From assembly GCF_024305035.1 (NCBI RefSeq), contig NZ_JAMWZB010000013.1, positions 1 to 64,000 of the forward strand: 64,000 nt of DNA, read 5' to 3'. Position 1 is the stretch's first letter. Every line of letters starts with the position of its first letter. The notes below the pieces were generated by a model. The model did not search any database. It had not been told where the DNA came from and was given only the letters and a program-made list of their open reading frames with translations. Position numbers and translations under genes: made by a program. This stretch comes from Algoriphagus sp. GTDB taxonomy: Bacteria > Bacteroidota > Bacteroidia > Cytophagales > Cyclobacteriaceae. This document shows, piece after piece, positions 51,817 to 61,913 of this stretch.

Positions 51817-52377
51817 TTAGATTTTACTTTCGTAATGGTTTTGGCTAAACTCAATTTTCAAGGCGTTTAGCTTACTTTTCAGCGACTCATCAAGAAGACG
51901 GTCATTAACCTTCAATACAAATCCACCGATCAATTCAGGATTCACTTTTTCAATAAACTGAACGGTTTTTTTTCCAGAGATTTCTTTGACTAGGTTTTCA
52001 AATACTGCCTTTTGAGCTGACTCTACCGGATAGGTAGTGGTAAGTTCGGCGACTTGAATCGACTGATGGAGATTATAAAGCTCTTGGAACGCTTTAGCCA
52101 CCTCGATCAACACATCCGCTCTGTTTTTACGAGCTACAATCTCAAAAAATTTAACAGTCATTTCTTGAGTATCCTTCGCAAAAAGTGCCTGTAAAACCGT
52201 TAACTTTTTATCCGAAGAAACAATTGGGTTTTTGAGTATCAACCCAAATTCCCGGTTTTCTTCCGAAAAAGAAATCAGTTTTTTGAAATCCGCATATACC
52301 TCTTCAAGCAATCCTTTTTCCAAAGAAAGTTCTAGGATTGATTTGGCATAGCGAGAAGCAACTCGATGATTAGTCAT
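51817..52377 (-). CDS. atpH: ATP synthase F1 delta subunit
   Basis: A 186-residue protein. N-terminal helical domain (VASRYAKSILELSLEKGLLE, EVYADFKKLISFSEENREFG) and C-terminal QAVFENLVKEI-type region followed by GKKTVQFIEKVNPELIGGFV and VNDRLLDESLKSKLNALK. It links F1 to the peripheral stalk. Starts ten bases after atpF ends. Confidence 0.94.
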   Translation of the reverse strand: MTNHRVASRYAKSILELSLEKGLLEEVYADFKKLISFSEENREFGLILKNPIVSSDKKLTVLQALFAKDTQEMTVKFFEIVARKNRADVLIEVAKAFQELYNLHQSIQVAELTTTYPVESAQKAVFENLVKEISGKKTVQFIEKVNPELIGGFVLKVNDRLLDESLKSKLNALKIEFSQNHYESKI

Positions 52378-52386
52378 GGAATTTGA

Positions 52387-52881
52387 TTAGTTTAACTTCA
52401 GGTCTTTGACAAATTCATCCACCAACTCTTTTTGAGCAGCTTGATCGGACAAGTTCTTACGAAGAAGCTTTTCTGTCACTTCCAAGGTTAACACCGCTAC
52501 CTGATTTTTTACTTCAGCCAAGGCTGCTTTTTTCTCATTTTCGATGACTGCTTTTGCGTTTTCAATAAGGATGGCCCCTTGCTTTGTTGCTTCTTCTTTG
52601 GCCTCTTCAATCATTCGCTTAGAAGCTTCCTGAGCTTTAGTCAAAATCGTATCACGCTCTACACGTGCTTCAGCCAAAAGCTTCTCGTTTTCGGCTTTGA
52701 GATTTGCCATTTCATTTCTCGCTTGTTCAGCCGCTTTCAACGCATTATCAATACTGCCTTCCCGCTCTTCCAAGGCAGCTAACATGGGCTTCCATGCAAA
52801 CTTCACCAAAATGAAAAACAAGGCTAAGAAGCCAATCAATTGCCAGAATATCAGGCCCGAACTAGGTATAATCAGATCCAT
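52387..52881 (-). CDS. atpF: ATP synthase Fo b subunit
   Basis: A 164-residue protein with one N-terminal transmembrane helix (about 8-27, LIFWQLIGFLALFFILVKFA) and a long charged coiled coil (AALEEREGSIDNALKAAEQA, VERDTILTKAQEASKRMIEE). It forms the peripheral stalk. Confidence 0.95.
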   Translation of the reverse strand: MDLIIPSSGLIFWQLIGFLALFFILVKFAWKPMLAALEEREGSIDNALKAAEQARNEMANLKAENEKLLAEARVERDTILTKAQEASKRMIEEAKEEATKQGAILIENAKAVIENEKKAALAEVKNQVAVLTLEVTEKLLRKNLSDQAAQKELVDEFVKDLKLN

Positions 52882-52953
52882 GGTAAATGGGATAAATTTC
52901 GTTTTTGTTCAAAAGGAAGGGATTGGCCAAGCGCCAATCCCTATTCATTGTTC

Positions 52954-53250
<297 letters not shown>

Positions 53251-54291
53251 TTAATGATGATCATCATGGGCATGCTCGGCAACCGCACCTCCGATGTACA
53301 TCGCAGTAAACAGCGTGAACACGTAAGCCTGTATCGTTGCTACCAATAATTCGATCATATTGATAAAGGTAACCATCAGCGTAGAAACTACCCCGATCGC
53401 ATAGGATTCAAAGATGAATACCAAAGCAATAAAAGCCAATATCACAATGTGACCGGCAGTAATGGCCACAAACAAACGGACCATCAAGGCAAAAGGCTTG
53501 GTAAATAGTCCAATAAATTCAACTACAACAATGATCGGAAGCAAAGCAACCGGAACGCCGGGAGTCGCAAATACGTGCTTCCAATACTCCTTGTTTCCAT
53601 TGACATTGACAATAATGAAGGTCAACACCGCTAAGGTAAAGGTCACGGCAATGTTTCCAGTCAAGTTGGCGGCTCCTGGAAGCAATCCCAAAAGGTTACC
53701 AATCCAAATGAAGAAAAATAGAGTCAATAAATAAGGAACAAATTTTTTGTATTTAGGACCGATTGATTTCTCAGCAATCTCATCCCGAACGAAAACCACC
53801 ACAGGCTCTACCCAGGAAGCAGCCCCTTTAGGCGCTACGGCTCCGTGCTTTTTATAGTGATTGGCGGCAGACAAAATCAAATACAACACCAAACCTATCA
53901 CCAAGATCATCATTGCCACATTTTTGGTCAAGGAAAAATCGTAGATCGTCCCTCCGTCTACTCTTCCCAAATGTTCATGTTCATCGATGTATATCCCATC
54001 ATGTGCGTACTCCTTCCCAAAAAGATGGGTTTCATGATTTTGAAAGTCGGTGGACATGTTAAACTCCAAACCACGGTCAGGAGCGTAGGTAATCACGGGC
54101 AGCGGAAGCGTGACATGGGTGTGCCCTACATTGAAAAAATGCCATTCATGCGAATCCTTGATGTGGTGCATGATAAAACCTGTCGGATCTTCTCCTCCTT
54201 CGGCTTCAGAACCTGCTGCGAAAGTCGCGCTGGTGAGGCTCAGTAACAATACTGAGAATAAAACACTTAAGGCCAGAATTTTGCGCGTCAT
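53251..54291 (-). CDS. atpB: ATP synthase Fo a subunit with N-terminal extension
   Basis: A 346-residue protein from the ATG at 54291, which starts a signal peptide (MTRKILALSVLFSVLLLSLT); an upstream in-frame start at 54357 is not needed. Residues about 35-120 are a periplasmic His/Asp-rich extension (HHIKDSHEWHFFNVGHTHVT), typical for Bacteroidota but absent in E. coli. The conserved stator Arg is in FTKPFALMVRLFVAITAGHI; the end is HAHDDHH. It forms the proton channel against the c ring. Confidence 0.93.
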   Translation of the reverse strand: MTRKILALSVLFSVLLLSLTSATFAAGSEAEGGEDPTGFIMHHIKDSHEWHFFNVGHTHVTLPLPVITYAPDRGLEFNMSTDFQNHETHLFGKEYAHDGIYIDEHEHLGRVDGGTIYDFSLTKNVAMMILVIGLVLYLILSAANHYKKHGAVAPKGAASWVEPVVVFVRDEIAEKSIGPKYKKFVPYLLTLFFFIWIGNLLGLLPGAANLTGNIAVTFTLAVLTFIIVNVNGNKEYWKHVFATPGVPVALLPIIVVVEFIGLFTKPFALMVRLFVAITAGHIVILAFIALVFIFESYAIGVVSTLMVTFINMIELLVATIQAYVFTLFTAMYIGGAVAEHAHDDHH

Positions 54292-54310
54292 CAACTCGTT
54301 TTTTTGAGGG

Positions 54311-54694
54311 CTACTTCGAAATCGGCCGCAAGTTAGAAATAAAGGTGTAGATATCAAAAATCAGGTAGAACAAAAAAATCAGGAAGAAATCCGCTATAAA
54401 CAAAATAATATTCTCCATTCCCAAAAATACCATAATCCCAATAAAGCCCATGGCACTTAGGATACGAATCACCATCCCCAAAAGCTTGATTTGCAGAATA
54501 TTTTCAGGAGACTTTTTATAGAGCCAAACAGCCAGACTCGTAATGAAATAGGATAAAAAAGTCAAAAACCCAAAAATCACCCAGATTTCCTGGTGGATTA
54601 CCTGCGGTAAAACTTGCAATAAAATCAAGATGATCAGGCCTATGGAAAGACTCAATGCCAAAAAACTGAAGTGGAAATTTTTGAATGCCTTCAT
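54311..54694 (-). CDS. AtpI-like four-TM protein of the ATP synthase operon
   Basis: A 127-residue protein with four hydrophobic helices (about 9-30, 37-58, 70-88, 92-115). The N-terminal FHFSFLALSLSIGLIILILL and the topology match small AtpI-like proteins that often precede atpB and help assemble the c ring or import Mg2+. Sequence identity to AtpI is too low to be sure. It ends 19 bases before atpB and is co-transcribed with it. Confidence 0.65.
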   Translation of the reverse strand: MKAFKNFHFSFLALSLSIGLIILILLQVLPQVIHQEIWVIFGFLTFLSYFITSLAVWLYKKSPENILQIKLLGMVIRILSAMGFIGIMVFLGMENIILFIADFFLIFLFYLIFDIYTFISNLRPISK

Positions 54695-54730
54695 ATGCGG
54701 TTGGATTGGTACAAAAATACGGGAAATTAT

Positions 54731-54970
54731 TTATTTGTCCCGCTCATCCCCTTTCATGGAATTCCAAAGCTGATAAAACGCTAAGGCAATGGATAAAAAT
54801 ACGAAGAGTAAAATCCAAAGCGGAAATTTCATGTTGCTTTTCCCTTGGATCCACCATCCCAGCCAGGTTCCACCACCAATAACTGCAAAAAGCTGAAAAG
54901 ATAATCCGAGGTATTTCACATAAATCGGCGGTTCAAAACGCGGTTTTTGAGGTTCTTTTTTGTTCATCAC
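54731..54970 (-). CDS. atpZ: AtpZ/AtpI-family protein
   Basis: A 79-residue protein with a basic N-terminus (NKKEPQKPRFEPPI) and two transmembrane helices (about 19-40, YLGLSFQLFAVIGGGTWLGW; and 50-70, FPLWILLFVFLSIALAFYQL). The G-G-G-T-W-L-G-W motif in the first helix is the AtpZ mark. It is the first gene of the operon, as in other bacteria where atpZ-atpI precede atpB. Confidence 0.85.
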   Translation of the reverse strand: MMNKKEPQKPRFEPPIYVKYLGLSFQLFAVIGGGTWLGWWIQGKSNMKFPLWILLFVFLSIALAFYQLWNSMKGDERDK

Positions 54971-55100
54971 CGCAAATTAACCAATTTTAGGGCAGCGCTA
55001 ATCAGCATAAATTTTCTTGGCAAAATAATTGAAAACACTTAAGCGTTCTTAAAGTAGGCTAAAAACCCTATTTTGGTACTCGGATTTCTTCTCCTCTCAC

Positions 55101-57725
55101 ATGCGGTTTTTCAAAATCATCCTTCTTATTTCAGTTATTTTTATCGGATCGTGTTCCTCTGAGCGAAATACCTTTACCAATCGGATGTTTCATAATCTCA
55201 CTTCCCACTACAATGCCTATTACCTTTCGGATGTTAAAATCGAAGAAGTAGTAAGGGAAGTTCAGACCAATTACAAGGAAGACTACACCCAAGTTTTGCC
55301 TGTTTTTTACCCGATTGACTCGGCTACTATTCAAGCCAATAAAGAAAAACTGGAATCGGCCAGAGAACTCGCCTCCAAAGCAATCGAATGGCATCGGATT
55401 TCAAAATGGGTAGATGACTCATACTACCTTATCGGAAAAATCGATTACCTGCAAGGTCAATTTGATGATGCTCAAAATGCCTTCAAATATGTCAATGTCA
55501 ACAGCAAAGATAAAGACATTCGTCATCAAGCCTTGATTTCCTTGCTCCGGTTGTATGTGGATTTGGAGGAAGTTGAAAATGCCAATTTCACCATCGATTA
55601 CCTTTCCAAAGAAAGTGATATAACGGATGAAAACCGATACGAACTGTATCGGACCTTGGCTTATTATTACGAAAAGAGAGCGGATCAAAATGGCGTGATT
55701 GGGGCATTGGACCGGGCGCTTGAATATGTCAAAGACCCCAAAGAAAAATCCCGAATTAATTTTATCCTCGCCCAGCGCTATCAAAGGGAAGGATTGGATG
55801 CGTTGGCTTACGATTTTTATCAAAAAGCCCAAGAAGGAAATCCCCCTTATGAGCGGAGTTTTTATGCGCAGCTTTTTGCACAGCAAGTTGCCGAACTCAA
55901 TGCCTCCAAAGACTTGCGAAAAGTGCGTAATTATTACGAATCCCTCTATAAAGATCCCAAAAACCGAGACTTAAAAGATGTGATTGTCTATGAACAGGCA
56001 CTTTTTGAAGAAAAACAAGGAGATATCCCCTTGACCTTGGACCTGCTCCATCAAGCGGCAAAAGAGCCTGGCAGCAATGAGCGGATGAAGGGATATATTT
56101 ATGAAAAGCTGGCAGCTATTCACCTTTCCGAATTTCGGGATTACCGAGCCACAAAGTATTATTTAGACAGTGCATTGACGCATATTCCGGAGGGAAGTTC
56201 GGCAGCCCTCCAAATTGCCAATCAAAAAGAAACCTTAGATCAGTTTGTATTTCACCTGGAGCGGATTCAGACTAATGACAGCTTGTTGGTCTTAAGTAAG
56301 CTTACCGAAGAGGATCAGCGAGTGATCGCAGAACGATTTATCCAATCCGAAGAGGAGCGGCTCATCGCCGAAGCCAAAGCTCAACAGGAGCCGGAAAGTG
56401 ATGGGATTTTTGATAATCTGCTCGCTTTTGCCGATCGGGGTTCGGGATCTTCAACCTTTTATTTTGACAATGGGGTAGCCATGCAGCAAGGAGCCATTGA
56501 TTTTTACCGAACCTGGGGGGACCGACCACTTCAGGATAATTGGCGAAGAAGAGCTGTCGTATTTGACAATAGCCAAACCGAGACGCTGGAAGAGGCAGAA
56601 TCTGGAGAAGAAATCGAAGAGGAATCCAATCCCCTCAATCAACTTCCCAGCCTCGATGAGTTACTCGCTCAGATTCCATCCACTCAAGAAGCCCTATCGA
56701 CTTTAAACCAGGAACTGGAGGAGTCTTATTTTGAATTGGGAAAATTGCTCTACTTTGACTTAAGTGAGGCCGAAAACAGCATCAAAAATCTGGAGGTCTT
56801 GGTCCGGGAATATCCCGAAAGTAATCGAAAACCAGAGGCCTACTACCTCCTTTACCTTGCACAAAAAGACCAAAGCGGGAATTTTCAGCAATACGTGAGT
56901 AGACTCAACCGGGAGTTCCCCGATTCCCAATACACCTATTTTGTTAACAATCCCGATGCGGCATCGGGAAACCTAGCCTACATTGAATCCTCCAAACGCT
57001 ATGAGGAAGCTTACAATTCCTATTATTCAGGGGAATACCAACAAGCCGGAGCGCTAATTAAATCTACTTTGGAGGAATTTCCATTAACCCGAAATACCGA
57101 AAGGCTGCTGCTGCTTGACATCATGGTGAGCGGCAAACTCGAAAGCAAATCACGATATCGGGAAAGGCTGGAAAACTTCATTGAAAACTCAGATGAAGGG
57201 GACTTGAAAGAATTGGCAAGAAATATGCTAAAACCACTCTTGTCATCGGAGGAACTTGCTGCACTGAATCCCGTAGATTCCACTGCAACAGCATCAGATT
57301 CCACTAAGCTGGCTGAGAATGATTCAACGCAGATTACTAATCCTTTGCCAGACTCGCCCTATCAACTCAATGATTCCCAAACCCATATTGTGGTCTTAGT
57401 CATGAGTCCGGAAGAGGCAGAAAAAGCACAAGGGGTGGTAGGAGATCTCGAAAATTTCCACGCCAAAAACTTCTCCAATGCACGGTTAAGAACGGGCAAT
57501 ATGAATATGGATCGCGAGAATGCAATCTTTATCATCAGTCCATTTACTGACCGAGAAAAGGCAAAAAGCTATTTCGAGAAGTTTTTGAATGATTTTGAAT
57601 CGGACCAAATTTCCGAACAGGTAAAAAACAATGCGTTTTTTATTTCCATTGAAAACTTTCAAGTCCTGAACCGTACGAAAAACATCGAAGAATACCGGGC
57701 CTTTTTTAAGGTCGCTTACCAATAA
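55101..57725 (+). CDS. sprE: Type IX secretion/gliding lipoprotein SprE (PorW)
   Basis: An 874-residue lipoprotein with lipobox IFIGSCSSE near residue 18. The opening RNTFTNRMFHNLTSHYNAYY is the SprE/PorW hallmark. About ten TPR-type helical pairs follow: SYYLIGKIDYLQGQFDDAQN, ALISLLRLYVDLEEVENANF and others up to around residue 700. The C-terminal part (from about 760) is an alpha/beta domain (IVVLVMSPEEAEKAQGVVGD, NAIFIISPFTDREKAKSYFE). PorW links the outer-membrane PorK/N ring to the Sov translocon. It precedes the penicillin-binding protein gene by three bases. Confidence 0.85.
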   Translation: MRFFKIILLISVIFIGSCSSERNTFTNRMFHNLTSHYNAYYLSDVKIEEVVREVQTNYKEDYTQVLPVFYPIDSATIQANKEKLESARELASKAIEWHRISKWVDDSYYLIGKIDYLQGQFDDAQNAFKYVNVNSKDKDIRHQALISLLRLYVDLEEVENANFTIDYLSKESDITDENRYELYRTLAYYYEKRADQNGVIGALDRALEYVKDPKEKSRINFILAQRYQREGLDALAYDFYQKAQEGNPPYERSFYAQLFAQQVAELNASKDLRKVRNYYESLYKDPKNRDLKDVIVYEQALFEEKQGDIPLTLDLLHQAAKEPGSNERMKGYIYEKLAAIHLSEFRDYRATKYYLDSALTHIPEGSSAALQIANQKETLDQFVFHLERIQTNDSLLVLSKLTEEDQRVIAERFIQSEEERLIAEAKAQQEPESDGIFDNLLAFADRGSGSSTFYFDNGVAMQQGAIDFYRTWGDRPLQDNWRRRAVVFDNSQTETLEEAESGEEIEEESNPLNQLPSLDELLAQIPSTQEALSTLNQELEESYFELGKLLYFDLSEAENSIKNLEVLVREYPESNRKPEAYYLLYLAQKDQSGNFQQYVSRLNREFPDSQYTYFVNNPDAASGNLAYIESSKRYEEAYNSYYSGEYQQAGALIKSTLEEFPLTRNTERLLLLDIMVSGKLESKSRYRERLENFIENSDEGDLKELARNMLKPLLSSEELAALNPVDSTATASDSTKLAENDSTQITNPLPDSPYQLNDSQTHIVVLVMSPEEAEKAQGVVGDLENFHAKNFSNARLRTGNMNMDRENAIFIISPFTDREKAKSYFEKFLNDFESDQISEQVKNNAFFISIENFQVLNRTKNIEEYRAFFKVAYQ

Positions 57726-57728
57726 AAT

Positions 57729-60032
57729 ATGAGTAAAAATACCAGACCTGAGACAGCTCCTTGGGCTAAAAAAACCATCAAATATCTTTGGATTGCATTT
57801 GCAGCCGGAATTTTGGGTTTCATCCTATTCGTGTGGATGGTCAGCATCAACTTCCTTGGGCTTTTTGGCCCCCTGCCGGATTTCGAAACTTTAGAAAACC
57901 CCGAGAGTGAGGAAGCCTCTGAATTATATTCCTCAGACGGGGTATTGCTCGGAACCTATTACCGGGAAAATAGATCTCCGGTCAGCTATCAGGAATTATC
58001 TCCAAATCTGGTCCAGGCGCTCATCGCCACAGAAGATGTGCGATTTGAGGATCATTCAGGGATCGATTTAATTGCCATGATCCGCGTTTTTGTCAAATCC
58101 ATCATCCTCCAACAAAGTGCAGGCGGAGGTTCCACCTTAAGTCAACAGACCGCCAAAAACCTCTTTAAAACCAGAAATGTGGATAATCAGGGGTATTTGA
58201 GCTCCGTGCCTGGACTGCGAATGCTGATCGTAAAAACCAAAGAATGGATTGTGGCTACTCAACTGGAAAAAGCCTATACCAAAAATGAAATTTTAACCCT
58301 GTATTTAAATACCTCTGAATTCGGCTCCAATGCCTACGGCATTAAAACTGCCGCTTCTACCTTTTTTGGGAAGGACCCTTCGGAGTTGAACGTACAAGAA
58401 TCGGCAGTTTTAGTCGGCCTTTTCAAAGCACCCACGTATTACAGTCCGGTTTTTAATCCGGACAACTCCTTCCGAAGAAGAAATACGGTATTGGGACAAA
58501 TGGTGAAAACCGACGCCATCACCCAGGCGGAATACGACTCAATATCCAAATTACCCATTGAATTGAATTACAATGTTTCCAATCATAATAAAGGATTGGC
58601 GACTTATTTTAGAGAAGTAATCAAAGCAGACTTGATTCGTTGGACCAATGAAAATATCAAATCGGATGGTTCCTCTTATGACCTGTTTGGGGATGGATTA
58701 AAAATATACGCAACCATAGATAGCCGCATGCAGCAATATGCCGAAGAAGCGGTAGAAGAACACATGCGTGCGCTCCAGGAAAAGTTTTTCAACGAAATGG
58801 GAAATCGGGATCCTTGGATAGATAGCGACGGCCGGGTAATTCCAAACTTTATCGAAAATGCGGTAAAAAGGACCGAAGCTTACCGCTTGCTGAAAATTCG
58901 GTACAAGGACAATACCGATTCGATCGAATATAAGCTCAATGAGAAGAAACCCATGAAGGTGTTTTCTTGGAATGGGGAAATTGACACCCTGATGAGCACG
59001 ATGGACTCGATGCGGTATTACAAAAAATTCCTGCAAACAGGATTTATGAGCATGGACCCACACACCGGACACATCAAAGCCTGGGTTGGTGGCATCGACC
59101 ACAAATACTTTAAGTTTGACCATGTCAAGCAAAGTAAACGACAACCCGGCTCGACCTTTAAGCCATTTGTCTATGCTGCGGCCATCGAAAACGGGTATAG
59201 TCCCTGCTATTCGGTGATTGATCAACCGGTAGAAGTCTATATTCCTGGGCAGCCTGCCTGGTCTCCATCCAACGCTGACGGGAAATTTACCTATGAAAAA
59301 ATGAGCATTCGTAAGGCCATGGCCAAATCAGTTAATTCGGTAACGGCCTACATGATGAAAAAGCTCAGCCCTAAAATCGTGGTGGAGACCGCAAGACGAT
59401 TGGGAGTTACCAGTGATTTGGAAGAGGTCCCAGCTTTGGCTCTGGGAGTAAATGACGTGTCTATCTTCGAAATGGTGGGGGCCTTCGGGACCTTTGTCAA
59501 CAAAGGAGAACACACCACCCCATTTTACATTGATCGGATTGAGGACAAAAACGGAAATGTCATCCAGCAATTTACTCCTAAAAAGCGACCCGCTATGAGT
59601 GAGGAACATGCCTACCTGATGACTTACATGCTCCGAGGAGGATTCGAAGAAGAACAAGGCACCAGTCAGGGCGTCCCTTGGGCCTTACGGGAAGGCAATC
59701 AACTCGGCGGAAAAACTGGGACGACCCAAAATGCCTCCGATGGTTGGTACATCGGAATCACAAAAGACTTGGTTTCCGGAGTTTGGACCGGAGGCGATGA
59801 CCGAGCGATTCACTTTAGAAGCTGGATTGATGGGCAAGGGGGACGAACCGCTCGCCCGATTTGGGTCAAATACATGGAAAAAGTGTATGCTGATCAGAGT
59901 TTGGGATATACCAAAGGACCTTTCCCTATGCCTGAACGGCCACTCAGTATTGAAATAGATTGTGATGTTTACGAAAAAGAAAGTCAACGTTTTGTAGAAT
60001 TTGATTACGATTCGAGAAAAAATGATTTTTAA
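57729..60032 (+). CDS. Class A penicillin-binding protein 1A
   Basis: A 767-residue bifunctional peptidoglycan synthase. One N-terminal TM helix (about 17-37), then a glycosyltransferase domain with ATEDVRFEDHSGID (catalytic Glu) and GGSTLSQQTAKNLF. The transpeptidase has the three motifs SxxK in PGSTFKPF, SVN in AKSVNSVTAY, and KTG in LGGKTGTTQNASDGWY. Length agrees with PBP1A. It starts three bases after the SprE stop and may be co-transcribed with it, linking secretion and wall synthesis. Confidence 0.95.
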   Translation: MSKNTRPETAPWAKKTIKYLWIAFAAGILGFILFVWMVSINFLGLFGPLPDFETLENPESEEASELYSSDGVLLGTYYRENRSPVSYQELSPNLVQALIATEDVRFEDHSGIDLIAMIRVFVKSIILQQSAGGGSTLSQQTAKNLFKTRNVDNQGYLSSVPGLRMLIVKTKEWIVATQLEKAYTKNEILTLYLNTSEFGSNAYGIKTAASTFFGKDPSELNVQESAVLVGLFKAPTYYSPVFNPDNSFRRRNTVLGQMVKTDAITQAEYDSISKLPIELNYNVSNHNKGLATYFREVIKADLIRWTNENIKSDGSSYDLFGDGLKIYATIDSRMQQYAEEAVEEHMRALQEKFFNEMGNRDPWIDSDGRVIPNFIENAVKRTEAYRLLKIRYKDNTDSIEYKLNEKKPMKVFSWNGEIDTLMSTMDSMRYYKKFLQTGFMSMDPHTGHIKAWVGGIDHKYFKFDHVKQSKRQPGSTFKPFVYAAAIENGYSPCYSVIDQPVEVYIPGQPAWSPSNADGKFTYEKMSIRKAMAKSVNSVTAYMMKKLSPKIVVETARRLGVTSDLEEVPALALGVNDVSIFEMVGAFGTFVNKGEHTTPFYIDRIEDKNGNVIQQFTPKKRPAMSEEHAYLMTYMLRGGFEEEQGTSQGVPWALREGNQLGGKTGTTQNASDGWYIGITKDLVSGVWTGGDDRAIHFRSWIDGQGGRTARPIWVKYMEKVYADQSLGYTKGPFPMPERPLSIEIDCDVYEKESQRFVEFDYDSRKNDF

Positions 60033-60053
60033 ATTCCTTCCATTCCTTTCATT

Positions 60054-60082
60054 AAAACAGTCTCGTTTCGGGACTGTTTTTT
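60054..60082 (+). terminator. Terminator after the penicillin-binding protein gene
   Basis: AAAACAGTC (60054-60062) pairs with GACTGTTTT (60072-60080), followed by more T residues. Confidence 0.85.
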
Positions 60083-60093
60083 AATTTAGTCCT

Positions 60094-61899
60094 ATGCAAT
60101 CTTCCTCATTCACACCCGAAGCCCACCTTCAACTCCCCGACCATCCTGGGGTGTATAAATACTTCAACGAGTCGGATGAGCTGATCTATGTGGGAAAAGC
60201 CAAAAGTCTGAAAAAACGCGTCAGCAGCTATTTTAATAAGAGTACTGGAGTCAATTTAAAAACCCGACGAATGGTGAAGGAAATCCGTCGGATTGAAATC
60301 ACACTGGTTAATTCCGAGTTTGATGCCCTCTTGCTGGAAAATAATCTGATTAAAAAGTCTCAGCCCAAATACAATATTCTGCTTAGGGATGATAAAACCT
60401 ATCCCTATTTACTGATTACCAAAGAACATTTTCCTAGGATTTTTCCAACTCGGAAATACATTCCCAAACGAGGAACCTACTTTGGGCCTTTTGCCAGTGT
60501 CAAAGCGATGAATAATGTATTGGACCTCATCCGGGAATTATTCACCATTCGCACCTGCAAGCTGGACTTGACACCCTATAAAATCAATGAAGGCAAATAC
60601 AAAGTTTGTCTGGAATACCACATCGGTAACTGCCAAGGGCCCTGTGTGGGCAAGCAGGTTGAAAAGAATTACCTCGAAGATTTGGAGCAAGCCAGGCATA
60701 TTTTAAAAGGTAATTTGGGACAGGCTAAAAGTATTTTCAAGCAGCAAATGCAGGAATATGCCGAGAATCTGGAATTTGAAAAAGCCCAACGAACCAAAGA
60801 AAAATTAGACTTACTCGAAAAATACCAAGCCAAGTCTTTGGTGGCCAATCCCAGCATCCACAATCACGATGTGTGTACCATCGTAGTCGATGAAAAACAG
60901 GCCTACGTGAATTACATGCGGGTAAAAAACGGTTCACTCATTGTTTCCAAAAATGTTGAATTGAAGAAAAAGCTCGACGAGTCGGAGGAAGAACTTCTGG
61001 TAGCCGCATTGATCCGGCTTCAGGATCAATTTAACAGTGACGCCGACGAAACACTCACCAACATCACCATCACCGATCCCATTGAAGGTCTCAACCTCAT
61101 TCAACCCAAAATTGGAGACAAAAAGCAGTTAATTGAGTTGTCGGTGAAAAATGCGCTCTTCTATAAAAAAGAAAAAGCCTTGCTTCAAGGCTTGAATCAA
61201 GATAAAAAAGATCGGGTCATTCGTCAACTCCAGCAGGATTTAAGTTTGCCGGAGATACCTGACCACATCGAATGTTTTGATAACTCCAACATCCAAGGCA
61301 CTAACCCAGTGGCTAGTATGGTTTGCTTTCTTCATGGAAAGCCTGCGGTGAAAGAGTATAGACATTACCACATCAAAACAGTAGAGGGGCCCAATGATTT
61401 TGCCAGTATGAAAGAAATCGTCGGAAGGCGATACAAGCGCTTAGTAGAGGAGGAGAAACCTTTACCCAAGCTCATTGTCATCGATGGGGGAAAAGGACAA
61501 CTCTCCTCGGCTGTGGAAGCCTTACAGGAATTAGGGCTCTATGGCAAAATGCCAATCATCGGAATCGCAAAACGCTTGGAAGAGATTTATTTCCCTGGCG
61601 ATTCCTACCCTATCCATATTGACAAAAAATCCGAAAGCCTAAGACTTTTACAACGGATCAGGGATGAGGCCCACCGATTTGCCATCACTTTTCACCGAAA
61701 AGTCAGAAGCAAAAATGCCTTTGGAACACAGTTGACCGCCATTCCTGGAATCGGGCCAAACACTGCGGACAAATTGCTATCCCATTTTAAATCGGTCAAG
61801 AAAATAAGTTTGGCAGGGGAGGAAGAACTTGCCGCAGTTATTGGAAAAAGCAAGGCGGCTGAATTAATCAAATGGAAAGAAAAAAATAAAGGGGCCTGA
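60094..61899 (+). CDS. uvrC: UvrABC excision nuclease subunit C
   Basis: A 601-residue protein. The GIY-YIG nuclease is at the N-terminus (HPGVYKYFNESDELIYVGKA), a zinc/cluster-like region with CLEYHIGNCQGPCVGKQVEK follows near 170-185, then the UvrB-binding UVR motif (about 200-240), the RNase H-like 5' nuclease (ECFDNSNIQGTNPVASMVCF) and a terminal helix-hairpin-helix (LTAIPGIGPNTADKLLSHFK). Both incisions of nucleotide-excision repair are made by this protein. The four-Cys region is known to hold a [4Fe-4S] cluster. Confidence 0.97.
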   Translation: MQSSSFTPEAHLQLPDHPGVYKYFNESDELIYVGKAKSLKKRVSSYFNKSTGVNLKTRRMVKEIRRIEITLVNSEFDALLLENNLIKKSQPKYNILLRDDKTYPYLLITKEHFPRIFPTRKYIPKRGTYFGPFASVKAMNNVLDLIRELFTIRTCKLDLTPYKINEGKYKVCLEYHIGNCQGPCVGKQVEKNYLEDLEQARHILKGNLGQAKSIFKQQMQEYAENLEFEKAQRTKEKLDLLEKYQAKSLVANPSIHNHDVCTIVVDEKQAYVNYMRVKNGSLIVSKNVELKKKLDESEEELLVAALIRLQDQFNSDADETLTNITITDPIEGLNLIQPKIGDKKQLIELSVKNALFYKKEKALLQGLNQDKKDRVIRQLQQDLSLPEIPDHIECFDNSNIQGTNPVASMVCFLHGKPAVKEYRHYHIKTVEGPNDFASMKEIVGRRYKRLVEEEKPLPKLIVIDGGKGQLSSAVEALQELGLYGKMPIIGIAKRLEEIYFPGDSYPIHIDKKSESLRLLQRIRDEAHRFAITFHRKVRSKNAFGTQLTAIPGIGPNTADKLLSHFKSVKKISLAGEEELAAVIGKSKAAELIKWKEKNKGA

Positions 61900-61909
61900 A
61901 GCCCCTTTT
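61888..61909. terminator. Compact bidirectional terminator between uvrC and gldN
   Basis: AAAGGGGC (61888-61895) pairs with GCCCCTTT (61901-61908), flanked by A and T runs. The left arm includes the last codons of uvrC and its stop lies in the loop, and the right arm ends six bases before the gldN stop, so both convergent genes share it. Confidence 0.85.
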
Positions 61910-61913
61910 AAGT

